This document shows, in pieces, positions 7,082 through 16,503 of a stretch of 33,054 nucleotides of DNA. This DNA is from Prochlorococcus sp. AG-315-I14. Its GTDB lineage: Bacteria; Cyanobacteriota; Cyanobacteriia; PCC-6307; Cyanobiaceae. Location of the stretch: contig QBWF01000010.1 of assembly GCA_003283665.1 (NCBI GenBank), forward strand, positions 1 to 33,054. Reading direction: 5' to 3'. The translations under genes and the position numbers were made by a program. The notes under the pieces are model-generated. The model had not been told where the DNA came from, ran no database searches, and saw nothing but the letters and a program-made list of their open reading frames with translations. The first letter of the stretch is position 1. Each line of letters opens with the position of its first letter.

Positions 7082-8515
7082 ATGTTTACAGCAACCAAAT
7101 CAAATCTCAATACCATTGACAATAATTCTGATTACGTAGTTCAGGATATAGCTGAAGCTTCATTTGGTAGAAAAGAGCTTTTAATAGCAGAAACAGAAAT
7201 GCCAGGACTAATGGCACTTAGAGAAAAATATGGATCTGAGAAACCATTACAAGGAGCTTTTATTGCTGGAAGCCTCCATATGACCATTCAAACAGGAGTT
7301 CTTATTGAGACGCTAGTAGCTCTTGGTGCAAAAGTTAGATGGGCTTCATGCAATATTTTCTCTACTCAAGATCATGCTGCTGCTGCTATTGCCGATTCAG
7401 GCATACCAGTATTTGCAAAAAAGGGCGAATCATTAGAAGAGTATTGGGAATATACTCACAAAATTTTTGAATGGGGCGATGGCGAAGCTGCGAATATGAT
7501 TCTCGATGATGGAGGAGATGCTACAGGACTAATAATGTTGGGGATTAAGGCAGAAGAGGATATTTCTGTACTTGATAAGCCATCAAATGAAGAAGAGATT
7601 GCATTATTCGCTGCAATTAAAAAGAAATTATCGGAGTCTCCATCTTTTTATTCAACGGTGAAATCTTCAATTAAAGGAGTTACGGAAGAAACAACAACTG
7701 GGGTGGCTCGTTTATATCAAATGGAAAAAAGTGGAGAACTTGTTTTTCCAGCAATTAACGTGAATGACTCGGTAACTAAAAGCAAATTTGATAATCTTTA
7801 TGGCTGTCGTGAATCACTGGTTGATGGTATAAAAAGAGCCACAGATGTAATGGTAGCTGGGAAGGTTGCGCTTGTTATTGGATATGGGGATGTTGGAAAG
7901 GGCTCTGCACAATCTTTGAGAGGCCTTGGCGCAACAGTGATGATCTCAGAGATAGATCCAATATGCGCGCTGCAGGCAGCAATGGAGGGTTACAGAGTTG
8001 TGAGACTTGATGATGTTGTTTCTGACGTTGATATTTTTGTGACTGCAACTGGTAATTTTCAAGTAATCCGTCATGAACATTTAATAAGGATGAAGAATGA
8101 ATCGATTGTTTGTAATATTGGACATTTTGATAATGAAATCGAGGTTTCTTCATTAAAGGCTTATGAGTGGGAAAATATAAAACCTCAAGTCGATCACATA
8201 ACTCTTCCAAGTGGTAACAAAATAATTCTTTTAGCAGAAGGAAGATTAGTTAACCTTGGCTGTGCAACAGGTCATCCAAGTTTTGTTATGAGTAATTCAT
8301 TCACTAATCAAGTTTTAGCCCAGATTGAATTATTTAAACAAGGAGTCAAATACTCAAACAAAGTTTATGTTTTACCAAAACATTTAGATGAAATGGTTGC
8401 AAGTCTTCATTTGGAAAAAATAGGAGCCAAGTTAACTAAATTGACTCAAGAACAGGCTCAATACATTGATGTTCCTATTGAAGGTCCATATAAAACAGAT
8501 CAATATCGTTATTAA
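7082..8515 (+). CDS. ahcY: S-adenosylhomocysteine hydrolase
   Basis: 477-residue NAD-dependent enzyme that splits S-adenosylhomocysteine into adenosine and homocysteine, so keeping methylation reactions (including chlorophyll and DNA methylation) running. Seen are the substrate region around [23 protein letters not shown], the NAD-binding [17 protein letters not shown], and the C-terminal Lys and Tyr residues in TDQYRY. The length includes the roughly 40-residue insertion found in many bacterial enzymes (about 150-200). A good ribosome-binding site, GGGAG, sits at 7069-7073, 8 nt before the ATG. With only 24 bp to the divergent tsaE start, its promoter must lie within tsaE coding sequence. 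Confidence 0.97.
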   Translation: MFTATKSNLNTIDNNSDYVVQDIAEASFGRKELLIAETEMPGLMALREKYGSEKPLQGAFIAGSLHMTIQTGVLIETLVALGAKVRWASCNIFSTQDHAAAAIADSGIPVFAKKGESLEEYWEYTHKIFEWGDGEAANMILDDGGDATGLIMLGIKAEEDISVLDKPSNEEEIALFAAIKKKLSESPSFYSTVKSSIKGVTEETTTGVARLYQMEKSGELVFPAINVNDSVTKSKFDNLYGCRESLVDGIKRATDVMVAGKVALVIGYGDVGKGSAQSLRGLGATVMISEIDPICALQAAMEGYRVVRLDDVVSDVDIFVTATGNFQVIRHEHLIRMKNESIVCNIGHFDNEIEVSSLKAYEWENIKPQVDHITLPSGNKIILLAEGRLVNLGCATGHPSFVMSNSFTNQVLAQIELFKQGVKYSNKVYVLPKHLDEMVASLHLEKIGAKLTKLTQEQAQYIDVPIEGPYKTDQYRY

Positions 8516-8543
8516 TCAATCAATTTAGAGAATTTAATATTTT

Positions 8544-9200
8544 ATGGATTTATCAGAATTTATCTCATCTTTACCTGGTTTGATCGGTAATGCAGTTGAG
8601 GCTAATCAGTGGATAGGTTACGGAGCAATTTTATTAGCAATGTTTTTGGAAAACCTTATTCCGCCAATACCTTCTGAACTCATTATGCCTCTTGGAGGAT
8701 TTTATGTACATCAAGGTCAGTTGAATTTTATACCAGTTATTTGTGCAGGCTTAATTGGGACAGTTTTGGGTGCGTTGCCTTGGTATGGAATTGGAAGAAT
8801 TGTCAATGAAGATAGACTTGAGCAATGGCTGAAAACATATGGACGTTGGATTGGGATTAAGCCTGAGGAACTTTCTCGTAGTCGGAGATGGTTCACTAAA
8901 TATGGCATTTCATTGGTGTTCTGGGGAAGATTAATACCAGGAATAAGAACTTTAATTTCTGTTCCCGCTGGAATAGAATTAATGCCTTTAACCCCATTTC
9001 TTATTTGGACGACTGCAGGAAGTTTGATCTGGACTTTATTTTTAACAAGTGCAGGATTTTATTTGGGCGATGGATATAGCAATATAGAAGAGTGGATTAG
9101 ACCATTTTCAAGCTTTTTTAAAATAATTATTTTAGTTCTAATTAGTACTGCTATTATTAATATAATTTATAAAACTCTACGTAAATTCATTGTGAAATAA
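8544..9200 (+). CDS. DedA-family integral membrane protein
   Basis: 218-residue multi-pass membrane protein of the DedA/VTT family. The family signatures are visible: EN(L)IPPIPSE near residue 38, and FWGRLIPGIRTLISVPAG, which corresponds to the conserved F-x-G-R-x-x-P-x-x-R-T loop. Hydrophobic stretches lie near the N-terminus (25-60), around 70-90, 155-180 and 188-210. Known members are flippases for undecaprenyl phosphate or phospholipids and help keep proton motive force, but the exact substrate here is unknown. It lies 28 bp after ahcY on the same strand, and its end is 13 bp from the convergent ssb. Confidence 0.9.
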   Translation: MDLSEFISSLPGLIGNAVEANQWIGYGAILLAMFLENLIPPIPSELIMPLGGFYVHQGQLNFIPVICAGLIGTVLGALPWYGIGRIVNEDRLEQWLKTYGRWIGIKPEELSRSRRWFTKYGISLVFWGRLIPGIRTLISVPAGIELMPLTPFLIWTTAGSLIWTLFLTSAGFYLGDGYSNIEEWIRPFSSFFKIIILVLISTAIINIIYKTLRKFIVK

Positions 9201-9213
9201 ATTAGCTTATTTT

Positions 9214-9603
9214 TTAAAATGGAATTTCTTCATCTGATAAATTTTGCTTAAAGGAATTGTTATTTTGGAAATTATTATTGTCGGTTTCTTTTTTAGACCC
9301 TAATAATTCCAGACGATCAACTCTTACTACTGGTTTATTTCTATCTTCGCCAGTATTTCTATCTTTCCAGCTATCTAATTTAAAACTTCCAGTTATTCCT
9401 ATTAAAGATCCTTTTTTTACGTAGTCTGCGGCAACTTGAGCTTGTTTACCCCAAATTTCTAAATTAAACCAATCAGGCTCATCATTTCGATTTCTCCTGT
9501 TTACTGCCATTGTAAAGTTGGCCACTACTGACCCCGATTCAAAGTATCGAACTTCTGGATCTCTTCCAGCACGGCCCACCAGAGTGACTGAATTTATTGC
9601 CAT
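9214..9603 (-). CDS. ssb: Single-stranded DNA-binding protein SSB
   Basis: 129-residue OB-fold protein that coats single-stranded DNA in replication, recombination and repair. Its N-terminus MAINSVTLVGRAGRDPEVRY is typical of SSB, as are WFNLEIWGKQAQVAADYVKKG and the basic-aromatic ssDNA surface. A short Asn-rich linker (about 105-120) leads to the acidic tip DEEIPF, the docking peptide for partner proteins. The ribosome-binding site GGAGG stands 6 nt before the ATG, the strongest seen in the window. Shorter than the E. coli protein (178) because the linker is short, which is usual in cyanobacteria. Divergent from mreB. Confidence 0.96.
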   Translation of the reverse strand: MAINSVTLVGRAGRDPEVRYFESGSVVANFTMAVNRRNRNDEPDWFNLEIWGKQAQVAADYVKKGSLIGITGSFKLDSWKDRNTGEDRNKPVVRVDRLELLGSKKETDNNNFQNNNSFKQNLSDEEIPF

Positions 9604-9688
9604 CTTTGCCTCCTAAGTTTATTGGTTGTTAAATAATGACCATATCTTAGTTCAACTGTCTTTATGATTGCGCAAATGATTGAAATCC

Positions 9689-10741
9689 GTGTTTTTTAGC
9701 CGTTTCACATTCTCTCGGGATATTGGGATTGATCTTGGTACAGCCAACACCTTAATTTACGTTTCGGGAAAGGGAATAGTGCTTCAAGAGCCTTCAGTGG
9801 TTGCTATGGATTTAGAGGAGGGGGTGCCTTTAGCTGTAGGGGACGAAGCAAAGTTAATGTTAGGTCGCACACCTGGAAATATTCGTGCTGTTAGACCTTT
9901 GAGAGATGGTGTAATCGCAGATTTTGATGCGGCAGAACAAATGCTTAAAACATTTATTCAAAAGTGTAATGAAGGTAGAGGGATCATCGCTCCAAGATTA
10001 GTTATAGGAATTCCTAGTGGTGTTACTGGAGTCGAAAGGCGTGCTGTGCGTGAAGCAGGACTCGCTGGAGCAAGAGAAGTGTATTTGATTGACGAACCTG
10101 TTGCTGCTGCAATAGGTGCTTCTTTACCTGTGACAGAACCAATTGGAACTATGATTGTCGATATCGGAGGTGGTACAACGGAAGTAGCTGTTCTTAGTCT
10201 TGGAGGAACAGTTTTAAGTGAATCAGTAAGAGTTGCGGGTGATGAGATTAATGATTCGATTGCGACATATTTAAAAAAGGTTCATAACTTAGTGGTTGGA
10301 GAAAGAACAGCTGAGGAGATAAAAATTAAAATTGGATCAGCTTTTCCTTCTAATGAATTTGATTTGAAATCTATAGATGTCAGAGGGTTACATTTACTTT
10401 CGGGTTTGCCTCGTTCCATCAATTTGAAAGCCGGTGATTTACGTGAAGCAATGTCTGAGCCTTTAAATAAAATTGTTGACGCTGTCAAAAGAAGCCTAGA
10501 GAGAACTCCACCTGAATTGGCTGCAGATATTGTCGATAGGGGAATTATGCTTGCTGGAGGTGGAGCATTAGTCAGAGGGATTAGTGATCTTTTAAGTCAT
10601 GAAACAGGTATCTTTACTCATGTTGCTGAGGACCCATTGTTATGTGTTGTCAATGGATGTGGCCAAGTCTTAGATGACTTCAAATCAATGCGAAGAGTTT
10701 TAGATACTCCTGATTTTGCAAGAAATGTTTTAAGAGATTGA
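9689..10741 (+). CDS. mreB: Rod-shape determining actin homologue MreB
   Basis: Bacterial actin that forms membrane-bound filaments guiding lateral cell-wall synthesis. The GTG at 9689 (MFFSRFTFSRDIGIDLG) is the preferred start because it gives the usual cyanobacterial N-terminus with a short amphipathic membrane-binding segment; a TTG at 9680 would add three residues. Nucleotide-binding motifs seen: IGIDLGTANTLIY (phosphate 1), DIGGGTTEVAVL (phosphate 2), and GIMLAGGGALVRG (adenosine). Length about 350, standard. First gene of mreBCD, with 6 bp to mreC, so the three are probably co-transcribed. Confidence 0.96.
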   Translation: MFFSRFTFSRDIGIDLGTANTLIYVSGKGIVLQEPSVVAMDLEEGVPLAVGDEAKLMLGRTPGNIRAVRPLRDGVIADFDAAEQMLKTFIQKCNEGRGIIAPRLVIGIPSGVTGVERRAVREAGLAGAREVYLIDEPVAAAIGASLPVTEPIGTMIVDIGGGTTEVAVLSLGGTVLSESVRVAGDEINDSIATYLKKVHNLVVGERTAEEIKIKIGSAFPSNEFDLKSIDVRGLHLLSGLPRSINLKAGDLREAMSEPLNKIVDAVKRSLERTPPELAADIVDRGIMLAGGGALVRGISDLLSHETGIFTHVAEDPLLCVVNGCGQVLDDFKSMRRVLDTPDFARNVLRD

Positions 10742-10747
10742 TCAAAT

Positions 10748-11497
10748 ATGATTAATGCCCGAAAAAAAATTGGGTTTCATTTGTTGCTTAGACGTAGTAT
10801 TTGGTTAACTCTTTTATTGGGTATTTTAGTTTATGTTGTGAGATTAACTAAAGGAGCAGGTTATTTAGATGCGTACTCATTGTTAGTAAAACCCTTTTTA
10901 CCTGGAGCAGCTCAAAAAGAGTGGATTCAGAAAGGTGACCTGATTGAGAAAAATATTAGATTAAAGTTGCTTGAGGCAGATAATCTTCGATTAAGAAAAA
11001 TATTAGATTTGAAATCTTTTGATGCTGATGCCAGGATATCTGCTGCTGTTATATCAAGATCTCCAAAAGGATGGTGGCAACAAATAGAACTTAATAAAGG
11101 AGAAAGAGATGGAATTAATAGTGGCGAAGCTGTTATTGGTCCTGGAGGATTGCTTGGTATTATCAAGAGCTATACATTTCTCACTTCAAGAGTACGTTTA
11201 TTGACAGATCCAGGAAGTCAAGTAGGAGTATGGATTCCTCGAACTAAGCGTCACGGTATTTTAACTGGAACTGGTACCAATATACCTAAATTGAATTTCT
11301 TAAATAAAAATACTTTGGCCGAAGTCGGAGATGTTGTCACTACTTCCCCTGCGAGTACTTTATTACCTCCAAATCTTACAATCGGAATTATTCAATTTGT
11401 GGATAAAAAAGCCTTGCCTGCACCTTATGCATTGGTGCAACTAACTGCTTCTCCAGAAGCCATTGATTGGGTCCAGGTCTTGAGAAATAATGAATAG
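10748..11497 (+). CDS. mreC: Rod-shape determining protein MreC
   Basis: 249-residue bitopic membrane protein linking MreB filaments to the periplasmic wall-synthesis machinery. One N-terminal transmembrane helix (about 12-31), then a coiled-coil segment rich in Leu, Glu and Lys (about 57-92, around KNIRLKLLEADNLRLRKIL), followed by the beta-rich MreC domain with VISRSPKGWWQQIELNKGERDGI and VIGPGGLLGII, typical of the family. It starts 6 bp after mreB and its last 8 bases overlap the start of mreD, which implies coupled translation. Confidence 0.94.
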   Translation: MINARKKIGFHLLLRRSIWLTLLLGILVYVVRLTKGAGYLDAYSLLVKPFLPGAAQKEWIQKGDLIEKNIRLKLLEADNLRLRKILDLKSFDADARISAAVISRSPKGWWQQIELNKGERDGINSGEAVIGPGGLLGIIKSYTFLTSRVRLLTDPGSQVGVWIPRTKRHGILTGTGTNIPKLNFLNKNTLAEVGDVVTTSPASTLLPPNLTIGIIQFVDKKALPAPYALVQLTASPEAIDWVQVLRNNE

Positions 11498-11990
11498 TAA
11501 ATATCGTAATTTATTGTTTTTTCTGACGGCAATTTGTCTACCATTTTTAACTCTAATATCTCCAAATTGGTTGAAAATATATGGAGTTTCTCCTTGTTGG
11601 CCAATTTTGTGGTTATTGCCTTTCTCACTTAGAAATGGACCTCTAAAAGGAGTTCTCGCTGGGACTCTTTTGGGCTTATTAATGGATTCTTTTAACATGG
11701 GAGGTGCTTCTTATATACCATCTTTCATGCTTCTATCTTTTTGGTGGGGAGGTTATGGACTGCAGAAAAAAACAATTGAGCTCAGCTTTAATCTTGGATT
11801 AATGGTTGTTTTGGGAACTACTTTTGTTGGTTTGTCAATTTGGATTCAAAAGATTTCTTCTCAAAGTTTTGTAATGGACAGAGTGTTTAATAATTGGTCA
11901 ATTTATACATTGATTGCTGAAGTAACTATTACTGGGTTGCTGGCCCCAGTGGTTTGTTCTTGGCTTCTGCTTTCTTATAAAAAAAACTAA
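11490..11990 (+). CDS. mreD: Rod-shape determining protein MreD
   Basis: 166-residue, strongly hydrophobic protein with about five predicted transmembrane helices, the third member of the Mre elongation complex. Primary sequence is poorly conserved in this family; the call rests on hydrophobicity, length, position directly after mreC (8-bp overlap) and the segment PLKGVLAGTLLGLLMDSF, which fits the family's Gly-rich, Asp-containing helix (compare G-x-x-x-G-L-x-x-D). The 179-bp gap that follows holds no recognisable gene. Confidence 0.88.
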   Translation: MNSKYRNLLFFLTAICLPFLTLISPNWLKIYGVSPCWPILWLLPFSLRNGPLKGVLAGTLLGLLMDSFNMGGASYIPSFMLLSFWWGGYGLQKKTIELSFNLGLMVVLGTTFVGLSIWIQKISSQSFVMDRVFNNWSIYTLIAEVTITGLLAPVVCSWLLLSYKKN

Positions 11991-12169
11991 TAAAAAAATT
12001 TTGAAATCTTGAAAAATAGAATAAATACTTATTTATTACTTGGGGCTCAGTCTTTTAAATTAGACGAAAGAGTATCTTTACCTGCCTAGATAATGATATC
12101 TTCATTTAAGAATGTTTCCCAAAGCACTTAAGTTTTGATGCCCCTGTCACCAAGGCAACATCTAATCTC

Positions 12170-12910
12170 ATGACATGCATTTTGGTCGTAGATGATGAGC
12201 CAGCAGTATTAAAAGTCTTGGTCACAAGGCTTAATTTAGCTGGCTATCAAGTTTTATCTGCACAGGACGGAGAACAAGCACTTGAAGTGTTTCATAAAGA
12301 GGCACCCGATTTAGTGGTACTGGATGTAATGCTTCCTAAGATGGATGGCTTTGCTGTTTGTCGCAGAATTAGAGCAGAATCTTGCGTCCCGATAATCTTC
12401 TTAACTGCTCTTGAGGCGATTTCGGAAAGAGTTGCAGGTCTAGATTTAGGCGCTGATGATTATTTGGCTAAGCCTTTCAGTCCTAAAGAATTAGAGGCAA
12501 GAATTGCAACTATTTTAAGAAGAGTTGGACCTGCTCCCACAGTTGCTGAGCCAAGAGAGGTTCCTTCTGGTCAAGGTGTTATGAAGCTTGGCGATCTTGT
12601 CGTAGATACAAACCGTAGACAAGTCAGTAGAGGAGGTGAACGTATTGGTCTTACTTATACTGAATTTAGTTTGTTGGAATTGTTGTTTCGTGAACCTGGT
12701 CGAGTAGTACCCAGAGCAGAGATCTTGGAACAACTTTGGGGATACCCTCCTAGACGAGCAGCTGACTTAAGAGTCGTTGATGTATACGTGGCCCGTCTAA
12801 GAGGAAAACTTGAGCCTGACCCAAGGAATCCTGAGTTAATCTTGACCGTTCGAGGTATTGGCTATGCTTCTCAAAGACTAGGAGAATTTCCCACAGCTAT
12901 TGCTAGTTAG
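12170..12910 (+). CDS. OmpR/PhoB-family response regulator, RpaB (Ycf27)-like
   Basis: 246-residue two-component transcription factor. The receiver domain (1-118) has the acidic pair Asp8-Asp9, phospho-acceptor Asp52 in VVLDVMLPKMDG, Thr79 and Lys101 in KPFSPKELEARI. The C-terminal winged helix (about 145-240) contains YTEFSLLELLF, EQLWGYPPRRAADLRVVDVYVARLR and NPELILTVRGIGY, very close in pattern to RpaB, which represses high-light and photosystem genes in low light. The receiver part (PAVLKVLVTRLNLAGY) differs from the RpaB I remember, so it could be the RpaB paralogue SrrA or a lineage-specific form; I therefore give no symbol. No histidine kinase is nearby. The start at 12170 is the first in-frame ATG, and no Shine-Dalgarno sequence is obvious. 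Confidence 0.9.
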   Translation: MTCILVVDDEPAVLKVLVTRLNLAGYQVLSAQDGEQALEVFHKEAPDLVVLDVMLPKMDGFAVCRRIRAESCVPIIFLTALEAISERVAGLDLGADDYLAKPFSPKELEARIATILRRVGPAPTVAEPREVPSGQGVMKLGDLVVDTNRRQVSRGGERIGLTYTEFSLLELLFREPGRVVPRAEILEQLWGYPPRRAADLRVVDVYVARLRGKLEPDPRNPELILTVRGIGYASQRLGEFPTAIAS

Positions 12911-12977
12911 AAATCAGTAGCTAAAAATCGTTAGGGTTTTCATCTAATCTCTGGTAGCTAGTTTTGCTCAATTATCC

Positions 12978-14486
12978 TTGTCTGAATTAAGAGATACTCG
13001 CCTTGAGAAGGCAAAAGTACTGCAAAGCCTTGGTAAAGGTCCGTATGGGTTGAATTTTAGATCGACGGATTCTGCAGTTGGTTTGCAAGAAAAATATAAA
13101 GAATTGCCCAATGGTTCAGAACAAAGAGAAGAAGTTTCATTAGCTGGGCGAGTGATTTCTCGACGTGTAATGGGCAAACTAGCTTTTTTTACTATTGCTG
13201 ATGAGACTGGAACCATTCAGCTTTTTTTAGAGAAAGCAACCCTCAATCAGATTGAAAGCATTGGAGAAGCTCAAAATAATTTTAAAAACATAACTTCTCT
13301 TGTCGACTCTGGTGATTGGATAGGAGTGACAGGGACTCTTAGGAGGACAGATAAAGGTGAGCTGTCTATCAAAGTTCATGAATGGACAATGTTGTCAAAA
13401 TCTCTCCAACCTCTTCCGGACAAATGGCATGGTTTGGCAGATGTTGAAAAGCGATACAGGCAAAGATATTTGGATCTAATTGTTAATCCTCAATCAAGAA
13501 AAACTTTTAGAACTAGAGCTTTATTGGTGAGTGCTATTCGGCGTTGGCTTGATACAAAAGATTTTCTTGAGATTGAGACACCCGTTTTACAATCAGAAGC
13601 TGGTGGTGCAGATGCAAGACCTTTCGTTACTTATCACAACACTCTCGATTTGACTTTGTATCTTCGAATTGCAACAGAATTACATTTGAAAAGATTAGTC
13701 GTGGGTGGCTTTCAAAAGGTTTATGAACTTGGGAGAATTTTTAGAAATGAGGGAATTAGTACACGCCATAATCCTGAATTTACTTCTGTAGAGATTTATC
13801 AAGCTTTTGCTGATTATTTCGACATGATGGAGATAACAGAAAAATTATTGTCGTCAGTTTGTGAGGAGATCTGTGGATCAACAAAAATAACTTATCAAGG
13901 GCAAAAGATAGACTTAACACCTCCTTGGAGAAAAGCAACAATGCATGAATTGGTCCAGGAGGCCACTGGAATTGACTTCCAGGCATTTGAGGGTAATACC
14001 AAGAGAGCAGAGGCTGCGATGGTCAAAGCGGGGCTTGAGGTGCCACCTAAGGCTGATTGTGTAGGAAGGTTGCTGAATGAAGCTTTTGAACAGACTGTCG
14101 AGTCTAATTTGATTCAGCCAACGTTTGTTATTGATTATCCAATTGAAATTTCACCATTAGCTAGAAAACATAGATCTAAAGCTGGATTGGTTGAACGATT
14201 TGAGCTGTTCATATCAGGTAGAGAAACTGCAAATGCTTTTAGTGAATTAATTGATCCTGTAGATCAAAAAGAACGTTTACTTTTGCAGCAAGATAGAAAG
14301 GAAGCTGGAGACCTTGAGGCTCATGGTTTGGATGAAGACTTTATAAATGCTTTAGAGGTAGGAATGCCTCCAACTGGAGGCCTTGGAATAGGTATTGATA
14401 GATTTGTAATGCTCCTAACAGATAGCCCTTCTATCAGAGATGTAATTGCATTTCCTCTTCTTCGTCCAGAATCAAATCTAAATTAA
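12978..14486 (+). CDS. lysS: Lysyl-tRNA synthetase (class II)
   Basis: 502-residue enzyme charging tRNA-Lys. The TTG start at 12978 gives [15 protein letters not shown], the expected cyanobacterial N-terminus; the frame has a stop (TAA 12945) upstream with no ATG or GTG in between. An anticodon-binding OB domain (about 50-150) precedes the class II catalytic core, with motif 2 [20 protein letters not shown] (260-279) and motif 3 [16 protein letters not shown] near residue 470. Length is standard. It lies 67 bp after the response regulator on the same strand. Confidence 0.96.
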   Translation: MSELRDTRLEKAKVLQSLGKGPYGLNFRSTDSAVGLQEKYKELPNGSEQREEVSLAGRVISRRVMGKLAFFTIADETGTIQLFLEKATLNQIESIGEAQNNFKNITSLVDSGDWIGVTGTLRRTDKGELSIKVHEWTMLSKSLQPLPDKWHGLADVEKRYRQRYLDLIVNPQSRKTFRTRALLVSAIRRWLDTKDFLEIETPVLQSEAGGADARPFVTYHNTLDLTLYLRIATELHLKRLVVGGFQKVYELGRIFRNEGISTRHNPEFTSVEIYQAFADYFDMMEITEKLLSSVCEEICGSTKITYQGQKIDLTPPWRKATMHELVQEATGIDFQAFEGNTKRAEAAMVKAGLEVPPKADCVGRLLNEAFEQTVESNLIQPTFVIDYPIEISPLARKHRSKAGLVERFELFISGRETANAFSELIDPVDQKERLLLQQDRKEAGDLEAHGLDEDFINALEVGMPPTGGLGIGIDRFVMLLTDSPSIRDVIAFPLLRPESNLN

Positions 14487-14540
14487 ACTGGAAAATGACC
14501 CATCAAAGTGGATAATTAGGCGAGTAAGTGTTTTGTTCAG

Positions 14541-14795
14541 ATGAGTGGAGAGAGAGTTGGTTTCCGTTTTAAACACGCAGATGCTGTTGTGAAACGAAAT
14601 CCCCAGGGACGTTCAAGGAGAGGCTGGGTAATGGAACCAGTGGAGCAAACTACCAGCAGAGGGACAAAAATGCCTGCCTATCGAATTCGATGGAGAGATA
14701 GTGAGCGTCCCGAGATTGTTTTGCAACATATGCTTATTTCTGATCCAGACCCAACTCCACCGCCTGAAAATGTAAGTCTTGATAAAGATTCGTAA
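14541..14795 (+). CDS. Small conserved-type protein of unknown function (84 aa)
   Basis: 84 residues. I do not recognise a named family. The first half is basic (FRFKHADAVVKRNPQGRSRRGW), the middle has alternating charged and aromatic residues suggesting a small beta structure (MPAYRIRWRDSERPEIVLQHML), and the tail is Pro- and Asp-rich. No membrane segment or Cys motif is present. It resembles short proteins found only in cyanobacteria (from memory, unconfirmed). It follows lysS by 54 bp on the same strand, so it may share its transcript. Codon use looks like its neighbours. Confidence 0.75.
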   Translation: MSGERVGFRFKHADAVVKRNPQGRSRRGWVMEPVEQTTSRGTKMPAYRIRWRDSERPEIVLQHMLISDPDPTPPPENVSLDKDS

Positions 14796-14885
14796 GGTAA
14801 GATGTTAAGACATTTTTTTATTAATTAAATATAGAAATTGAATGCTCTAATAAATATATGAACACTAATTATAATTCTAATATTA

Positions 14886-15383
14886 TTAGTAGCGTTTTAA
14901 TACATTAGATAGCTCTCTTTTGGATTCATTTATTTTTTCTTGATGCCTTTTGTCGTGGAGCTTTCTTCCCCTGCCAACCCCAATCTTCAATTTAATCCAT
15001 GAACCTTTAAGGTATAGAGTTAAGGGAATTAAAGCTAAACCTTTTTTTTCTAAATTGATTTTTAATTTATCAATTTCTCTGCGGTGTGCAAGGAGTTTTT
15101 TGATTCTTAACGGATCATGGTTGAAGAACTTACCAGCATGTGTATGAGGAGATATGTGTACATTATGTAGTTGTAATTGATCTCTTTTGATTAAACAAAA
15201 TCCATCTTTTAGATTTACTTTCCCTGATCTAATTGATTTAACTTCCGTACCAAGAAGTTCTACGCCAGTCTCGAGTGTTTCGAAAATTTCATACTCATAC
15301 CTTGCTTGACGATTTTCAGCTAAATGACGTTTTCCATCTATTGAAGAACTTTTATTTGATTTTTTCTTACCTTTTTTGCTCAT
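14886..15383 (-). CDS. smpB: SsrA (tmRNA)-binding protein SmpB
   Basis: 165-residue partner of tmRNA in rescue of stalled ribosomes. The diagnostic N-terminal core [22 protein letters not shown] and [18 protein letters not shown] are present, followed by [29 protein letters not shown] and the basic C-terminal tail ([18 protein letters not shown]) that enters the mRNA channel. Length is normal. Its ATG is 49 bp from the divergent ruvB ATG. The tmRNA gene itself is not in this window. Confidence 0.96.
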   Translation of the reverse strand: MSKKGKKKSNKSSSIDGKRHLAENRQARYEYEIFETLETGVELLGTEVKSIRSGKVNLKDGFCLIKRDQLQLHNVHISPHTHAGKFFNHDPLRIKKLLAHRREIDKLKINLEKKGLALIPLTLYLKGSWIKLKIGVGRGRKLHDKRHQEKINESKRELSNVLKRY

Positions 15384-15432
15384 TTTTTTTTATTGACCTC
15401 CATTTTTGTTCAGATCTCACTACTCTTCGGTC

Positions 15433-16503
15433 ATGGCAATTGTGTCTTCAATTACTAATCGTTCCGAGCCTCCTAATAATAATGGAGAGGAGCGTTTGGT
15501 CGATTCTGCCCTGTTAAAAGACGAAGTCAATTCATCACAACAGGATTCCTTAAGACCAAATTGTTTTAATGACTTTATAGGTCAGTCAGAGTTGAAGAAA
15601 ATTCTAGGTATATCTGTTAAAGCAGCTTTATCAAGAGGCGAGTCATTAGATCATTTATTGCTTTATGGCCCGCCTGGACTTGGTAAAACAACTATGGCAT
15701 TAGTTATTGCTGAGGAATTAGGAGTTAAAGCAAGGATTACTAGTGCACCTGCGCTGGAACGCCCTCGAGATATAGTTGGATTATTAATTAATTTGCAACC
15801 ACGTGAATTAATATTTGTTGATGAGATTCATAGACTTAATCGAATATCGGAAGAACTTTTATATCCAGCCATGGAAGATAGAAGGTTGGATTTGACAGTA
15901 GGAAAAGGGACCTCTTCAAGAATGCGATCTATTGATATACCTCCATTTACTTTAGTTGGTGCTACCACTAAGCCAGCATCGTTAAGTTCACCAATGCGAG
16001 ATAGATTTGGGATTACTCAGCGATTAGATTTTTATAATTGTTCAGATCTTCAAAATATTGTAAAAAGATCAGCTAATTTAATTAAATTATCAATTACTGA
16101 AGAAGCATCTCTGCAATTAGCTAAAAGGTGTAGAGGTACTCCAAGAATTGCTAATAGACTTTTACGAAGAGTTAGAGATTATGCCGAGGTTTATTCCTCA
16201 TCAGAAACAATTGACGCACAATTAGTCTCTAATGCACTTGCTTTGCATCGGGTTGATGATCGAGGCTTAGACTCGACTGATAGAAGTTTTTTACATTTAC
16301 TGATTAATGTTTATGGAGGGGGTCCAGTTGGGATAGAGACATTAGCTGCCGCTCTTGGTGAAGATTCCAGCACATTGGAATCTGTAGTTGAGCCTTTTCT
16401 AATGCAGTCAGGCTTTCTTCAAAGAACTCCAAGAGGAAGAGTCGTTACTCCGACGGGGAAACAACATTTTTTGTTAACTTCATCGAAGAAATTAGATTCA
16501 TGA
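15433..16503 (+). CDS. ruvB: Holliday junction branch-migration helicase RuvB
   Basis: AAA+ motor that with RuvA drives branch migration in recombinational repair. The ATG at 15433 ([14 protein letters not shown]) is the likely start; a TTG at 15406 in the same frame would add nine residues. The Walker A motif [14 protein letters not shown], Walker [11 protein letters not shown], sensor 1 [19 protein letters not shown], and sensor 2/arginine region [20 protein letters not shown] are present, then the winged-helix C-domain with [13 protein letters not shown] and [16 protein letters not shown]. The stop overlaps the next start in an ATGA, so translation of the TPR protein is probably coupled. 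Confidence 0.96.
   Translation: MAIVSSITNRSEPPNNNGEERLVDSALLKDEVNSSQQDSLRPNCFNDFIGQSELKKILGISVKAALSRGESLDHLLLYGPPGLGKTTMALVIAEELGVKARITSAPALERPRDIVGLLINLQPRELIFVDEIHRLNRISEELLYPAMEDRRLDLTVGKGTSSRMRSIDIPPFTLVGATTKPASLSSPMRDRFGITQRLDFYNCSDLQNIVKRSANLIKLSITEEASLQLAKRCRGTPRIANRLLRRVRDYAEVYSSSETIDAQLVSNALALHRVDDRGLDSTDRSFLHLLINVYGGGPVGIETLAAALGEDSSTLESVVEPFLMQSGFLQRTPRGRVVTPTGKQHFLLTSSKKLDS

Noticed and set aside
7875..8210. 111-codon open frame on the minus strand within ahcY
   Set aside because: Antisense to the conserved NAD-binding region, composition not protein-like.
12020..12037. AATAAATA-CT-TATTTATT palindrome after mreD as a terminator
   Set aside because: The stem is all A-T with a 2-nt loop and no T-run follows; too weak to call.
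14808..14829. ATGT-TAAG-ACAT followed by T7 after the 84-aa gene as a terminator
   Set aside because: A 4-bp A-T-rich stem is too short to support the call, although the T-run is suggestive.
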